Below are positions 37,658 through 46,503 of a stretch of DNA of 52,442 nt, one piece after another. The position numbers and the translations under genes were made by a program. Positions within the stretch are counted from its first letter, which is position 1. Each line of letters begins with the position of its first letter. The notes beneath the pieces were generated by a model that saw only the letters and a program-made list of their open reading frames with translations, had not been told where the DNA came from and searched no databases. This stretch comes from JBFISM01 sp041608535 (GTDB lineage Bacteria; Actinomycetota; Acidimicrobiia; Spongiisociales; UBA5794), in assembly GCA_041608535.1 (NCBI GenBank), contig JBFISM010000008.1:1-52442 (forward strand). The letters are read 5' to 3'.

Positions 37658-40600
37658 CCAATCCCACCCAACAGCTTCGAGATGTGGCTGGGGATCGCCG
37701 TCGGCAGCAAGGCGCTCTGCGACGACGCCAGGTCATCCCAGGCGCCGACGTCGCTGACGACCTCGTACCGCATCCAGCTCTGGCAGCGGTCGGACAGCTC
37801 TCCGTACTCGGCGCGCGCTTCTGATGCGAGCAAGGTGCCGGCGGCTGCGACGCTCCCGAGTCTGCGCAGATCGAGGTCGGCGAGCCCGCTGCGCAGCCTT
37901 GCGGTATAGGGGAACCCGAGCAGCTCGCTCCCCAGATCCGCCGGATCGTACGAACGCTTTCTCCCAGCCAACATCTCGTTGTGCATCCGCTCCAACGATG
38001 CCAGATGCCGGCTCCCGACCACAACCGGATCCCACATGACGAGCTGGTCCACATCGAGACCCCGAGCCGTCGCCAGAGCCGCAAGCGTCGCTCCGAGACG
38101 TACCCCGACGAGAGAGATTCGCTGCGGTGATGCGGCTTCGCCGAGCTCATCGTATGCCGTGGCAATGTCCTCGAGCCAGCGCTCGACGCTGACCTCGAAC
38201 GTGTCCCCGGCCGAGTCACCGGTCCCGTAGTAGTCGAACCGGAGGACGTGCAGCCCGGACGTCACGAGCAGCCGGGCGACTTTGCGCAATGCCCAATGCG
38301 TGCGCATGTACTCCCAGCCAACCGGGGGACAGATCAGCACGGCGTGATCCGTGGCTGCGTCCCCAGGTGACGAGTGCAACCCGAAGAGCGGGGTCTGCCC
38401 CGTTCCGAAGTAGTAGGCACCCGTCGTGACGGTTTTTGGTCGTTCGTCGTCTGTGACTTCCGGTGCTGCGGCCATCGGCTGCGCAACTCCACTCACGGGG
38501 CGGGCGGGGAGTTCGGGCAGCAGCCCCGCTGCCTGCTGGAGTGTGTTGAGCAGCAGGACCCGGGGGCTGATCCGGACGCCGGTTTCCGCGTGGAGCTTGG
38601 CGATGAGACGCAACGCCAGCAGCGAGTGGCCACCGAGGTCGAAGAAGTTGTCCGTGATGCTCACCCGATCGATGCCGAGAAGCTGTGCGGCCTGTGCCGC
38701 AACGAGCACCTCGGTCGGCGTGGTCGGAGTCACGAACTCCGTCGAAGAAACTGTGTCGCCGATGCCTGCGGGTAGTCGCCTCCGGTCCAACTTGCCGTGT
38801 GGGGTGAGCGGCATTGCGTCGATCGCAACGAAATTCTGCACGACCATGTACTCGGGCAGGCGTTCTCGCAGGAGGGTGCGCACCTCGGTCACAGTCACCG
38901 TGGCGCCCTGGGTCGCCGTGTAGTACGCCACGAGCCGCAGATCGCCGGGACCGAGCTCGCGGATCGCAACCGCTGCCTGCTCCACGGCGGGATGACTCAC
39001 GAGCACGGCCTCGATCTCGCCGAGCTCGATGCGGTGACCTCGCACCTTCACCTGATCGTCGGTGCGGCCGAGGAATTCCATCACACCGGGCCGTCGCCAG
39101 CGGCCGAGGTCCCCCGTGCGATACATGGCGGCACCGCTGCCCGGCTCGATGAGGAACCGGGAGGCCGTCTCCTCGGGGCGATTGAGATAGCCGGCCGCCA
39201 CCCCGGCGCCGGCAATGCAGATCTCGCCGGCGACACCGACCGGCACGGGTCGGAGCCGGTGGTCGAGCAGATGGATGCGGGTGTTCGCCGCCGGGGTCCC
39301 GATGGGAACGCCGCCGGAGACATCCAGGTCCGCATCGAAGCGGTGGATCATGCAGCCCACGGTGGCCTCGGTAGGGCCGTACTCGTTGAGGATCGTCATC
39401 TGGTGATTCGAGGCACGAGCAACCTCGCGAGCGGCATCGCTCGTCAGCTCCTCTCCACCCAAGACGAGTGTGCGGATTCGCTCCGTTGCGAAGAGCTCCG
39501 CACCGAGCACGTCGAGATGCGAAGGTGTGAGCTTGACCACGTCGACGACGTCATCGGCGAACACGTCACCGATCGCGGTCTCGCCGTCCTGTCGATCCGG
39601 GTACACCACTACCTGCCCGCCCGATACCAGAGGCACAAACAGCGACGTCACCGTGAGATCGAACCCAATCGACGAGTACAGCGGGAAGTCGTTGGCTTTG
39701 CCCACGCCGTAGCTCTCCGCAGCCCACGCGACATAGTTGACGAGGTTGCCATGGGTGACGATCACACCTTTTGGTCGGCCCGTGGACCCGGAGGTGTACA
39801 TCACGTACGCCGCGGTGTCCTGGTCGATCCACACGAACGGCAGCTCGTCCGCCGCTTGCACTGCACGACGCAGCGTCACGGCTTCGGCTGCGGTGGCCGG
39901 GAGCTGGTCGATCAGACTGTCGGTGGTGATGACGAGCCGAGTCGCGGCATCCTCGAGGAGGAACGCCACCCGATCGACGGGATAGCTGGTGTCGATGGGT
40001 ACGTAGGCGGCGCCGGCCTTGAGCACGCCGAGCATCGCCACGAGCAGATCCGCCGACCGATCCATGTAGATCGCAATCCGGCCACCAACGCTGCGCTGGG
40101 CGACGAAGGCCGCTACCCGATCACTCTGCTCGTCGAGCTCGGCATAGCTGAGAGAGTCGTCCCCGGAGACGACGGCGGGCCGCGCCGAATCGATGGCCAT
40201 CTGGCTGCGGAATGCTTCGAGGACGGTCGCATGACGAAGCGGCTGCGTGGTGTCGTTGTAGCGGGCGAGCGCTTCGTACTCCGATGCAGTGAGCATCTCG
40301 AGCTCCCCGACCTGGGCCCCGGGGTCGGTGATCATCGCGGCCAGGATCTGGGCGAAGTGATCGAGCATTCTGCGACCCATGTCCTCATCGAGATCAGCCG
40401 CATCGAAGTCGAGAGCAATCCGCAGCGGGTCCGAACCTTCGATCGTCATGGACAAGGGAAAGCCCGTGCGTCCGTATCCCTCGATCGTGCGGTATCGCAC
40501 CACGCGATCGGGGGCCTCGTCGGCTGCGTCGAAGTTCCAGTAGGCGAAGAGCGTGTCGGTGAGCGGTACGCCCGGCTCGAGTGCGCTCCACGCCTGGACG

Positions 40601-41676
40601 TCGGGAAGCGGGGTGTGCTCGTGCTCGATGATCTCGGCTTGCCGTAGCTGGAGGGCGGTGAGCCAAGCTCGTACGTTGCTGCGGTCCTCGATGTGGGTAC
40701 GGAGGACGAGGGTGTTGATGAACATGCCCACCATCAGCTCGACGTCACGAAGGGTGGCGAGACGTCCGGCGGCAACCACACCGAAAGCAACGTCGTCACG
40801 ATCGGTGTACCGACCCAGCACGATCGCCAGAGCTCCGGTGAGCACCGTGTTGAGCGTCAGCTGTGCGGACCGCGCAAACTCGCGAACGCCGTCGCTCAAT
40901 GCCCGATCGAGCGTCTTCGCCAAACGGACATAGCGGCGTACCCCGGCTTCGTCGGGTGTCGTGACGGCTGTGGGCTCGATGAACCCGGCAAACTGCTGCC
41001 TCCAGAAGTCCTCGCTGCTGCGTTCGTCTAGAGAGACCAGCCATTCGATGTACTCGCGATACGGTCGCGCCGGTGCGGGTTCTGGGCTCCGCCCCGCTGC
41101 CAGCGCCTCGTACGTGTCGAACACCTCGCGGAGAACATTGCTCGCCGACCATCCATCCTCGAGAAGGTGATGCTGGCTCCACAGCAACTCGTGACGGTCG
41201 TCCGCAAGCCGGAACAGCACGAGGCGCATGAGCGGCGGTGTCGCAAAGCCGAACCGGTTCCCGCGGTCCTCCACGACGCGCTCTTCGATCGCTGCGGCGC
41301 TGTTGGCCGCGGCAGAGACGTCGACGACCTCGATGTCCACCTCGACGGTGCGGCACACCACCTGCGCGGGAGGACCTTCGTGGTCCCAGAAGAACACGGT
41401 GCGCAAGGCCGGGTGCCGGTCGATGGAGAATTGCCAGGCCCTCTCGAATACGGCGACGTCGAGGGGGCCGTCGATCGCCAGCCGCTGCTGCACGATGTAG
41501 AGATCGTCGACATCGCTGGCGAGCGCTTGGAAGAGCATCGCCTCCTGGACGGGGGACAGCGGATAGACGTCCTCGACCACGTCCGGGCGTCCGGTAGCCG
41601 CCGCAAGGCGCGTTTTCACAGCGTCCAGCTCTGCCGCATTGAGCGGTGACAGAGAGAAATCGCCAGAACGCGACAT
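37654..41676 (-). CDS. NRPS1: C-A-T module with C-terminal alpha/beta hydrolase-like domain
   Basis: A 1340-residue NRPS, first gene of the operon. The C domain has HHLLEDG (H169-G175) after VYPLSPVQEAMLFQ. The A domain carries YTSGSTGRPKGVIV and a code that I read as DLTKVGEVGK (Asn-type), and ends at the PHGKLDRRRLP block. The T domain has DLGGHSLLAL. From about residue 1080 comes an alpha/beta-hydrolase fold where a thioesterase would be, but the elbow reads GVRLG, with R1193 where the nucleophile should be. It may therefore be a structural or non-hydrolytic domain. The ATG at 41676 follows a strong GGAGGAG site; the frame open to 42351 overlaps the PPTase gene and was rejected. Confidence 0.93.
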   Translation of the reverse strand: MSRSGDFSLSPLNAAELDAVKTRLAAATGRPDVVEDVYPLSPVQEAMLFQALASDVDDLYIVQQRLAIDGPLDVAVFERAWQFSIDRHPALRTVFFWDHEGPPAQVVCRTVEVDIEVVDVSAAANSAAAIEERVVEDRGNRFGFATPPLMRLVLFRLADDRHELLWSQHHLLEDGWSASNVLREVFDTYEALAAGRSPEPAPARPYREYIEWLVSLDERSSEDFWRQQFAGFIEPTAVTTPDEAGVRRYVRLAKTLDRALSDGVREFARSAQLTLNTVLTGALAIVLGRYTDRDDVAFGVVAAGRLATLRDVELMVGMFINTLVLRTHIEDRSNVRAWLTALQLRQAEIIEHEHTPLPDVQAWSALEPGVPLTDTLFAYWNFDAADEAPDRVVRYRTIEGYGRTGFPLSMTIEGSDPLRIALDFDAADLDEDMGRRMLDHFAQILAAMITDPGAQVGELEMLTASEYEALARYNDTTQPLRHATVLEAFRSQMAIDSARPAVVSGDDSLSYAELDEQSDRVAAFVAQRSVGGRIAIYMDRSADLLVAMLGVLKAGAAYVPIDTSYPVDRVAFLLEDAATRLVITTDSLIDQLPATAAEAVTLRRAVQAADELPFVWIDQDTAAYVMYTSGSTGRPKGVIVTHGNLVNYVAWAAESYGVGKANDFPLYSSIGFDLTVTSLFVPLVSGGQVVVYPDRQDGETAIGDVFADDVVDVVKLTPSHLDVLGAELFATERIRTLVLGGEELTSDAAREVARASNHQMTILNEYGPTEATVGCMIHRFDADLDVSGGVPIGTPAANTRIHLLDHRLRPVPVGVAGEICIAGAGVAAGYLNRPEETASRFLIEPGSGAAMYRTGDLGRWRRPGVMEFLGRTDDQVKVRGHRIELGEIEAVLVSHPAVEQAAVAIRELGPGDLRLVAYYTATQGATVTVTEVRTLLRERLPEYMVVQNFVAIDAMPLTPHGKLDRRRLPAGIGDTVSSTEFVTPTTPTEVLVAAQAAQLLGIDRVSITDNFFDLGGHSLLALRLIAKLHAETGVRISPRVLLLNTLQQAAGLLPELPARPVSGVAQPMAAAPEVTDDERPKTVTTGAYYFGTGQTPLFGLHSSPGDAATDHAVLICPPVGWEYMRTHWALRKVARLLVTSGLHVLRFDYYGTGDSAGDTFEVSVERWLEDIATAYDELGEAASPQRISLVGVRLGATLAALATARGLDVDQLVMWDPVVVGSRHLASLERMHNEMLAGRKRSYDPADLGSELLGFPYTARLRSGLADLDLRRLGSVAAAGTLLASEARAEYGELSDRCQSWMRYEVVSDVGAWDDLASSQSALLPTAIPSHISKLLGGIG

Positions 41677-41738
41677 CGTCCGGTCTCCTCCAAGCCGTAC
41701 GTCGAGGTCCCGGGCGGTGGGGTGCCCTTCCGCAGCGC

Positions 41739-41766
41739 AGCCTAGATGTGTGCGGGATGCTGTCGA
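41739..41766 (-). promoter_or_regulatory. promoter of the NRPS operon
   Basis: On the minus strand TCGACA (41766-41761) and TAGGCT (41744-41739) are separated by 16 bases. The expected start of transcription leaves a leader of about 55 nt before the NRPS1 ATG. It overlaps the region driving the divergent phosphopantetheinyl transferase gene. Confidence 0.5.
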
Positions 41767-41775
41767 GGCGGTTCG

Positions 41776-41781
41776 TATCCT
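41776..41781 (+). promoter_or_regulatory. leaderless-type -10 box for the PPTase gene
   Basis: TATCCT is followed by six bases and then the GTG at 41788. There is no ribosome site between them. The -35 hexamer is weak. Confidence 0.4.
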
Positions 41782-41787
41782 GGGGTC

Positions 41788-42468
41788 GTGCCGCCGCTGA
41801 ACCTCGTCTCGCCATTCCCCGCCGGGGTGGCTTTCTCGGTCGTCCACGGGCCGAGTGACGACGATCCACTCGATCCTCGTGCGGCCCTCGATCCGCGAGA
41901 GGAAGCTCTGCTCCATCCGCGCACGACGCACCGTCGCGTGGCGTCGTTCCGCATGGGGAGAAGGGCAGCGCATGCGGCACTTCACCAGCTCGGAATGCCT
42001 GCGGGGCCGGTCCTGCGGGGCGATCATCGCGAGCCGCTGTGGCCCCCCGGAGTCGTCGGATCGATCACCCACACCGCCGGATACGCGGTTGCAGCCGTGG
42101 CGCTGGCGGAAGCCTTTGGCGGCATCGGTGTCGACCTCGAGCGACGCCGCCCCATGACGGACGTGAAGGATCAGATCGTCTTCGGCGAAGAGCGCAGCAG
42201 CCTGGAGGGTCTGGCCGAGCCGGAGCTGAGCGACCGCATCGTGGCGATGTTCTCGGCCAAGGAAAGCGTGTACAAGGCGTTCTTTCCGCGCATCGGTGCC
42301 TTCTTCGGGTTCGACGCCGTGAGCCTGCAACCGGCCGCCGGCGGCTTCCACGCTGGGTTCACATCACGTCTCGATGAGAGATACCCGCCCGACCGCAGCT
42401 TTCTGGTGCGAGTGGATTGGTACCCCGAACTCGTGCTGACGGGGCTGGCGTTGCCGCCGGATGACTAG
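41788..42468 (+). CDS. 4'-phosphopantetheinyl transferase (EntD/Sfp superfamily)
   Basis: A 226-residue PPTase, which loads the phosphopantetheine arm from CoA onto carrier domains. The magnesium-binding GGIGVDLE and the FSAKESVYKAFF motif are intact, as is the upstream SITHTAGYAVAAVA block typical of EntD-like members. It is divergent from the NRPS operon across 111 nt and almost certainly activates the three T domains and the ACP. The GTG at 41788 is favoured by the leaderless -10 box; an ATG at 41746 is in frame but adds unrelated residues. Confidence 0.9.
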   Translation: MPPLNLVSPFPAGVAFSVVHGPSDDDPLDPRAALDPREEALLHPRTTHRRVASFRMGRRAAHAALHQLGMPAGPVLRGDHREPLWPPGVVGSITHTAGYAVAAVALAEAFGGIGVDLERRRPMTDVKDQIVFGEERSSLEGLAEPELSDRIVAMFSAKESVYKAFFPRIGAFFGFDAVSLQPAAGGFHAGFTSRLDERYPPDRSFLVRVDWYPELVLTGLALPPDD

Positions 42469-42534
42469 CGATCGTGCGGCAGGTAGGTTGGGGCGAGCGC
42501 GGAACACGTGCCGCTGAGAATGCGAGGGGGACAG

Positions 42535-43887
42535 ATGCCGCTGCGGGCACGGATGGCCACGGCAACGCTGGTGGCGCTTGGGGTGTCGCTCGTGTGGCTG
42601 ATCGCTCTCGTATCCCGCGCCGACGCTCACACCGGTGAGCAGAGCTACATCTACTTCGAGATCTTCGACACCGAGATCGCCGGTGAAGTGCAGATTCCTG
42701 TTGCGGACATCAATGCCGCGACCGGGCTGTCCATCCCGGAGGACGAAACCGGTATGCACACGGCGATCGCGGCCAACCTCGATGAGATCCATACCTACAT
42801 CCTCGAGCACTTCTCGGTCGGTGACGGGGTGACCACCTGGCCCATCGAGTTCCATGGTTGGCGGGTGCTCGAATTCCCACCGGGCTCGTATGGCATCTTC
42901 GAGTTCGAGCTGGGTCGTACCTTCGACCAATCGCCCCGAGAGTTCACGGTCTTCTTCGATGCGGTCCTGCATCAGAACCCGGACCGGGACGCGCTGCTGA
43001 TCATCGAAACCGACTGGCAGTCGGGGACATTCCAGAACGAGGCACGCGGTTTGCTTCGCTACACGCCGGGAAGCACCACGCAGGTGGTCTCACTGGCCGA
43101 AGCATCGTTCTGGAAGGGCATGGCTGCCGTGACCGGCCTCGGTATCCAGCACATCCGGATCGGCACGGACCACATCCTGTTCGTGCTCGCTCTGGTTCTG
43201 CCCTCGGTGTTGGTGTTCACCGCCGGACGGAGATGGCAACCGGCGCCGACGTTCGGCTCCTCCCTGTGGCGAGTGCTCAAGATCGTATCGATGTTCACCG
43301 TGGCGCATTCCATCACCCTCGCTCTCGGCGGATTTGGCATCGTCGAGCTGCCCACCAAGCTCGTCGAGGCGGTGATCGCCATATCGATCGCCTTGGCGGC
43401 ATTGCACAACATCAGACCGCTCTTTCCCAACAAGGAATGGCTCATGGCATTCGGTTTTGGGCTGTTCCACGGGTTTGGATTTGCCGGTCTCCTCTCTGAT
43501 CTCGGCCTGGATCGCAGCCAGCGTGTCGCCTCGCTGCTCGGCTTCAACGTGGGGATCGAGATCGGCCAGGCGGTGATAATCCTGCTCGTCTTCCCGGCGC
43601 TGTTCCTGGCCCGGCGCACTCGGGTGTATGAGCGTGCGATGTATGTCGCATCCGGGTTGCTCGCCATCGTCGCTCTGGGATGGGCGGTCGAACGGGTTCT
43701 CGAGGCAGAGATCGGGGTGAGCCAACTCATCGATCCACTCGTTGCCTGGCCAAGAGCGTTCTTCGTCGTCGTGATCGCCACGGCGGCCGCTTGGGGTCTG
43801 TATGCCAGAGACAGGGCTCAGGGCAAGCTGCGTGCGGTCGCCGCACAACCCGAGCCGGAGGAGACACTGGCTCCAGTCGGGGCGTGA
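42535..43887 (+). CDS. HupE/UreJ-family membrane protein
   Basis: A 450-residue protein. A signal-like first helix (about 10-30, ending SRADAH) is followed by an extracytoplasmic domain of about 170 residues, then six or more TM helices. GIQHIRIGTDHILFVLALVLP and HNIRPLFPNKEWLMAFGFG, followed by FHGFGFAGLL, are the marks of the HupE/UreJ_2 family, some of which carry nickel or cobalt. No hydrogenase or urease gene is in the window, so the substrate is open. The ATG at 42535 has GAGGGGG upstream; TAGGTT at 42484-42489 may be the -10 box. Confidence 0.82.
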   Translation: MPLRARMATATLVALGVSLVWLIALVSRADAHTGEQSYIYFEIFDTEIAGEVQIPVADINAATGLSIPEDETGMHTAIAANLDEIHTYILEHFSVGDGVTTWPIEFHGWRVLEFPPGSYGIFEFELGRTFDQSPREFTVFFDAVLHQNPDRDALLIIETDWQSGTFQNEARGLLRYTPGSTTQVVSLAEASFWKGMAAVTGLGIQHIRIGTDHILFVLALVLPSVLVFTAGRRWQPAPTFGSSLWRVLKIVSMFTVAHSITLALGGFGIVELPTKLVEAVIAISIALAALHNIRPLFPNKEWLMAFGFGLFHGFGFAGLLSDLGLDRSQRVASLLGFNVGIEIGQAVIILLVFPALFLARRTRVYERAMYVASGLLAIVALGWAVERVLEAEIGVSQLIDPLVAWPRAFFVVVIATAAAWGLYARDRAQGKLRAVAAQPEPEETLAPVGA

Positions 43888-43916
43888 GATCCGCAGCACG
43901 CACGACCGGCACCGGA

Positions 43917-43922
43917 TAGCCT
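43917..43922 (+). promoter_or_regulatory. leaderless-type -10 box for pncA
   Basis: TAGCCT followed by six bases and the pncA ATG at 43929, with no ribosome site. Confidence 0.4.
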
Positions 43923-43928
43923 GACCAC

Positions 43929-44510
43929 ATGGAGTACGGACGCGGCACCGGGCTCATCGTCGTTGACATGCAGAACGACTTCGCCGACCCACAGGGTGGG
44001 CTCTACGTCCCCGGCGGTGAAGACGTGGTACCTGTGGTCAACCGGGAGATCGAGCAGGCCATGGCCGCCGGCTCCCCGGTGTTCTACACCCAGGATTGGC
44101 ACCCGCCGTCGACACCGCACTTCGCCAAGGACGGCGGGGTGTGGCCGGTCCACTGCGTCGCCGACACGTGGGGGGCGGAATTGCATCCGACCCTGATCGT
44201 GTCCGGGCCGGTGGTGCGAAAGGGGATCGGTGGGGAGGACGGATACTCCGGGTTCACCGTACGTGACCCGGTCACCGGTGCCGCATCGCCCACCGAACTC
44301 GCCGGATTGCTCCGAGATGCCGGGGTGGAGCGGGTCAATGTCGTGGGTCTGGCACTCGACTACTGCGTCAAAGAAACGGCTACCGATGCGGCCGGGCTCG
44401 GCTTCGACACCACTGTGGATCTCTCGGCAACGGCCGCAGTCAATCTCGAACCGGGTGACAGCGCTGCGGCGGAGCAGGAGCTGGTGGCGAGCGGAGTCAC
44501 CCTGGTGTGA
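43929..44510 (+). CDS. pncA: nicotinamidase
   Basis: A 193-residue isochorismatase-fold amidase converting nicotinamide to nicotinate for NAD salvage. The catalytic triad is D13 (VVDMQNDF), K98 (VVRKGIGG) and C146 (ALDYCVKET); the metal ligands D56, H58 and H64 lie in DWHPPSTPHF. All are present, so function is confident. The gene converges on nicotinate phosphoribosyltransferase, the next enzyme of the Preiss-Handler route. Confidence 0.93.
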   Translation: MEYGRGTGLIVVDMQNDFADPQGGLYVPGGEDVVPVVNREIEQAMAAGSPVFYTQDWHPPSTPHFAKDGGVWPVHCVADTWGAELHPTLIVSGPVVRKGIGGEDGYSGFTVRDPVTGAASPTELAGLLRDAGVERVNVVGLALDYCVKETATDAAGLGFDTTVDLSATAAVNLEPGDSAAAEQELVASGVTLV

Positions 44511-44573
44511 GGCGCTGCACGCTGCACGTCCGCGGCCCACTGCGGCGGTCTGTGTGCGACCTCGTCTCCTGGC

Positions 44574-46103
44574 TCAACCTGCGCTCTCGATGAGCTGCTG
44601 CTTGAGCTCCCAGAGCCGCTGGGTCAACGACACGTGGTAGATGTGTGGATTGACGAGTCGCCGCACACCTTCGTCGAGGCGTTCCAGGTCGAGGTTGCGC
44701 CGCCGCCGCGCCACGTCGAGTGGGGGCAGGTCGACCACCACTTCCCCGCCGTCGATGACGGTCTCGAGCAACCGCTCGTGACTCGTCGTGTCGTCGGGTG
44801 CAACGGTGCGTTGGCTGCTCGCCTCAACGGGGTGACGCAGTACCAACGGTGCCGCAAAGAGGTCGTCGAGGTCTTCGTCGGCGACGGCGAGCACGTCGGC
44901 AGTGGCGATGCCGCGCCGGTCGTACACCCGCAGCAGCTCCTTGCGTCCTGGATTGGGAACCTTGGCCGGGCTCTCGCTGACCTTGATCGCCGGTTGCCAC
45001 CCCGCCTCGGTTTCGATGGCGACGAGCTTGTAGACCCCATCGAGCGCCGGATCGCCCTCAGATGTGATCAGGCTGGTGCCGACCCCGAACGTGAGCCTTT
45101 GCACGACGTCGGACGGGTCGAGACCGTAGCGACCGGCCTCTTGGTCGATTTGTGTCAGTATCTGCCATATGGACATCTCGTCGAGTCCTCCGGAGAGCAC
45201 GATGGTCGTGTCACCGAAGCCCGCGGCATCGAGCATCTGCGCGGAGCGAACCGCAAGATGGGCGAGATCGCCTGAATCGAGCCGGATGCCGACCGGCTCG
45301 TGGCCTGCGCTGCGGAGTTGCTGGAACACCTGTATCGCGTTGGGCACGCCAGATTCGAGGGTGTCGACCGTGTCCACCAGCAGCAGGCAATCGTCTGGGT
45401 AGACGTCGGCGTAGGCCGCAAAGGCCCCGAGCTCGCCCTCCCCCATAGCCATCATGGCCTGCACCAGACTGTGGGCGTGTGTCCCCTTCGGATCGATGCC
45501 CGTCAGCCGGGAGGCCGATACGTTCGACGTGAACGCAGCGCCACCGATGAGTGCGGCCCGAGCTGCCGTGTCGCCGGCACCCGTGGCCACACGGCGCAGA
45601 CCGAACTCGAAGACCGGCCGCCCGCGGGCGCTCTGTGCGACCCGGGCTGCCTTGGTGGCGATGAGTGTTGGGTAGTTCAAGAGGTTGAGCAGCGCCGTCT
45701 CGAGTATCTGGACGGAGGCAAGCGGGCCGGTCACGACGGTCATGGGGGCGTTGGCGTGGACGATGCGACCCTCGGGGACGGCATCGACGCGGATCCCATC
45801 GATGATTGCCAGTGAAGCGAGCCAGCCGAGGAAGCGCTCACCGAACAAGCGCTGTCCGGATCGCCCGTGCAAGGTGCGCAGATACTCGATCTCGTCCGAG
45901 GTGAATCGCGCGGTGCGGAGCCAATCCACGAGACCGGCGAGACCGGCCGCAACGCAGAAGCCGGCCTGATGGCCGCCGTAGTCGGGGTAGCTGCGGAAGA
46001 AGTGGTCGAACTGAGCACGGTCCTCGTGGATGCCCAGCCGGAAGTACACCTGCGCCATCGTGAGTTGGTACAAGTCGGTGGTCAGCGTGCTGAGGTTGCT
46101 CAC
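44574..46103 (-). CDS. pncB: nicotinate phosphoribosyltransferase
   Basis: A 509-residue enzyme joining nicotinate with PRPP to give nicotinate mononucleotide. It begins LTTDLYQLTMAQVYFRLGIH, the typical N-terminal substrate loop, and has the phosphate-site motifs VFEFGLRRVATGAGD, TNVSA-like TSNVSASRLTGIDPKGTHAHS and IRLDSGDLAHLA. I chose the GTG at 46103, with GGGAGAA upstream, because residues before it are not family-like and overlap the DUF1330 gene's region. Paired tail to tail with pncA. Confidence 0.92.
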   Translation of the reverse strand: MSNLSTLTTDLYQLTMAQVYFRLGIHEDRAQFDHFFRSYPDYGGHQAGFCVAAGLAGLVDWLRTARFTSDEIEYLRTLHGRSGQRLFGERFLGWLASLAIIDGIRVDAVPEGRIVHANAPMTVVTGPLASVQILETALLNLLNYPTLIATKAARVAQSARGRPVFEFGLRRVATGAGDTAARAALIGGAAFTSNVSASRLTGIDPKGTHAHSLVQAMMAMGEGELGAFAAYADVYPDDCLLLVDTVDTLESGVPNAIQVFQQLRSAGHEPVGIRLDSGDLAHLAVRSAQMLDAAGFGDTTIVLSGGLDEMSIWQILTQIDQEAGRYGLDPSDVVQRLTFGVGTSLITSEGDPALDGVYKLVAIETEAGWQPAIKVSESPAKVPNPGRKELLRVYDRRGIATADVLAVADEDLDDLFAAPLVLRHPVEASSQRTVAPDDTTSHERLLETVIDGGEVVVDLPPLDVARRRRNLDLERLDEGVRRLVNPHIYHVSLTQRLWELKQQLIESAG

Positions 46104-46197
46104 CGCACGATTCTCCCAGGCGTCGCCCTGTGCAAGCGACTTGACGGGAGCCGAGGCTGGCAGCGACGCTTCCCGCAACGAGTGGGAGGTAGACCAC

Positions 46198-46485
46198 GTG
46201 GGCAAGTGGTATTTCGTCACCAACTACACCGTCACCGATCCCGAGGCGTACGCCGACTACCCCAAACTGGTGGGAGCGACGCAAGAAGGTTTGGCTCGCC
46301 GGCTCGTCGCAGGGTCCGGCGAGGTGGTCGAGGGCGAGCCCGGCGCCCGGACGGTTGTGCTCGAGTTCGACTCACGCGAGGACTACGAGAAGTGGTATCA
46401 CTCCCCCGAGTACCAGCAGATCCTCCCGCTGCGCCGTGACAACTCCGCGGGCTGGGCCATCCTCATCGAGCAATACGAGCCGTGA
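46198..46485 (+). CDS. DUF1330 family protein
   Basis: A 95-residue single-domain protein of the ferredoxin-like (dimeric alpha-beta barrel) group. It starts GKWYFVTNYTVTDPEAYADY and contains LEFDSREDYEKWYHSPEYQ, the DUF1330 signature. Function is unknown. The GTG at 46198 is set by GGGAGGT seven bases upstream; the longer frame to 46030 overlaps the start of pncB and was rejected. Confidence 0.8.
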   Translation: MGKWYFVTNYTVTDPEAYADYPKLVGATQEGLARRLVAGSGEVVEGEPGARTVVLEFDSREDYEKWYHSPEYQQILPLRRDNSAGWAILIEQYEP

Positions 46486-46503
46486 GCGAGCCCGTGCGGC
46501 GGC

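Noticed and set aside
38797..40647. 616-codon plus-strand frame opposite NRPS1
   Set aside because: Same antisense effect; composition is not protein-like and the A-domain motifs are on the other strand.
41677..42351. N-terminal extension of NRPS1 by 225 residues
   Set aside because: It covers the PPTase gene on the other strand, has no domain, and the ATG at 41676 has a strong ribosome site.
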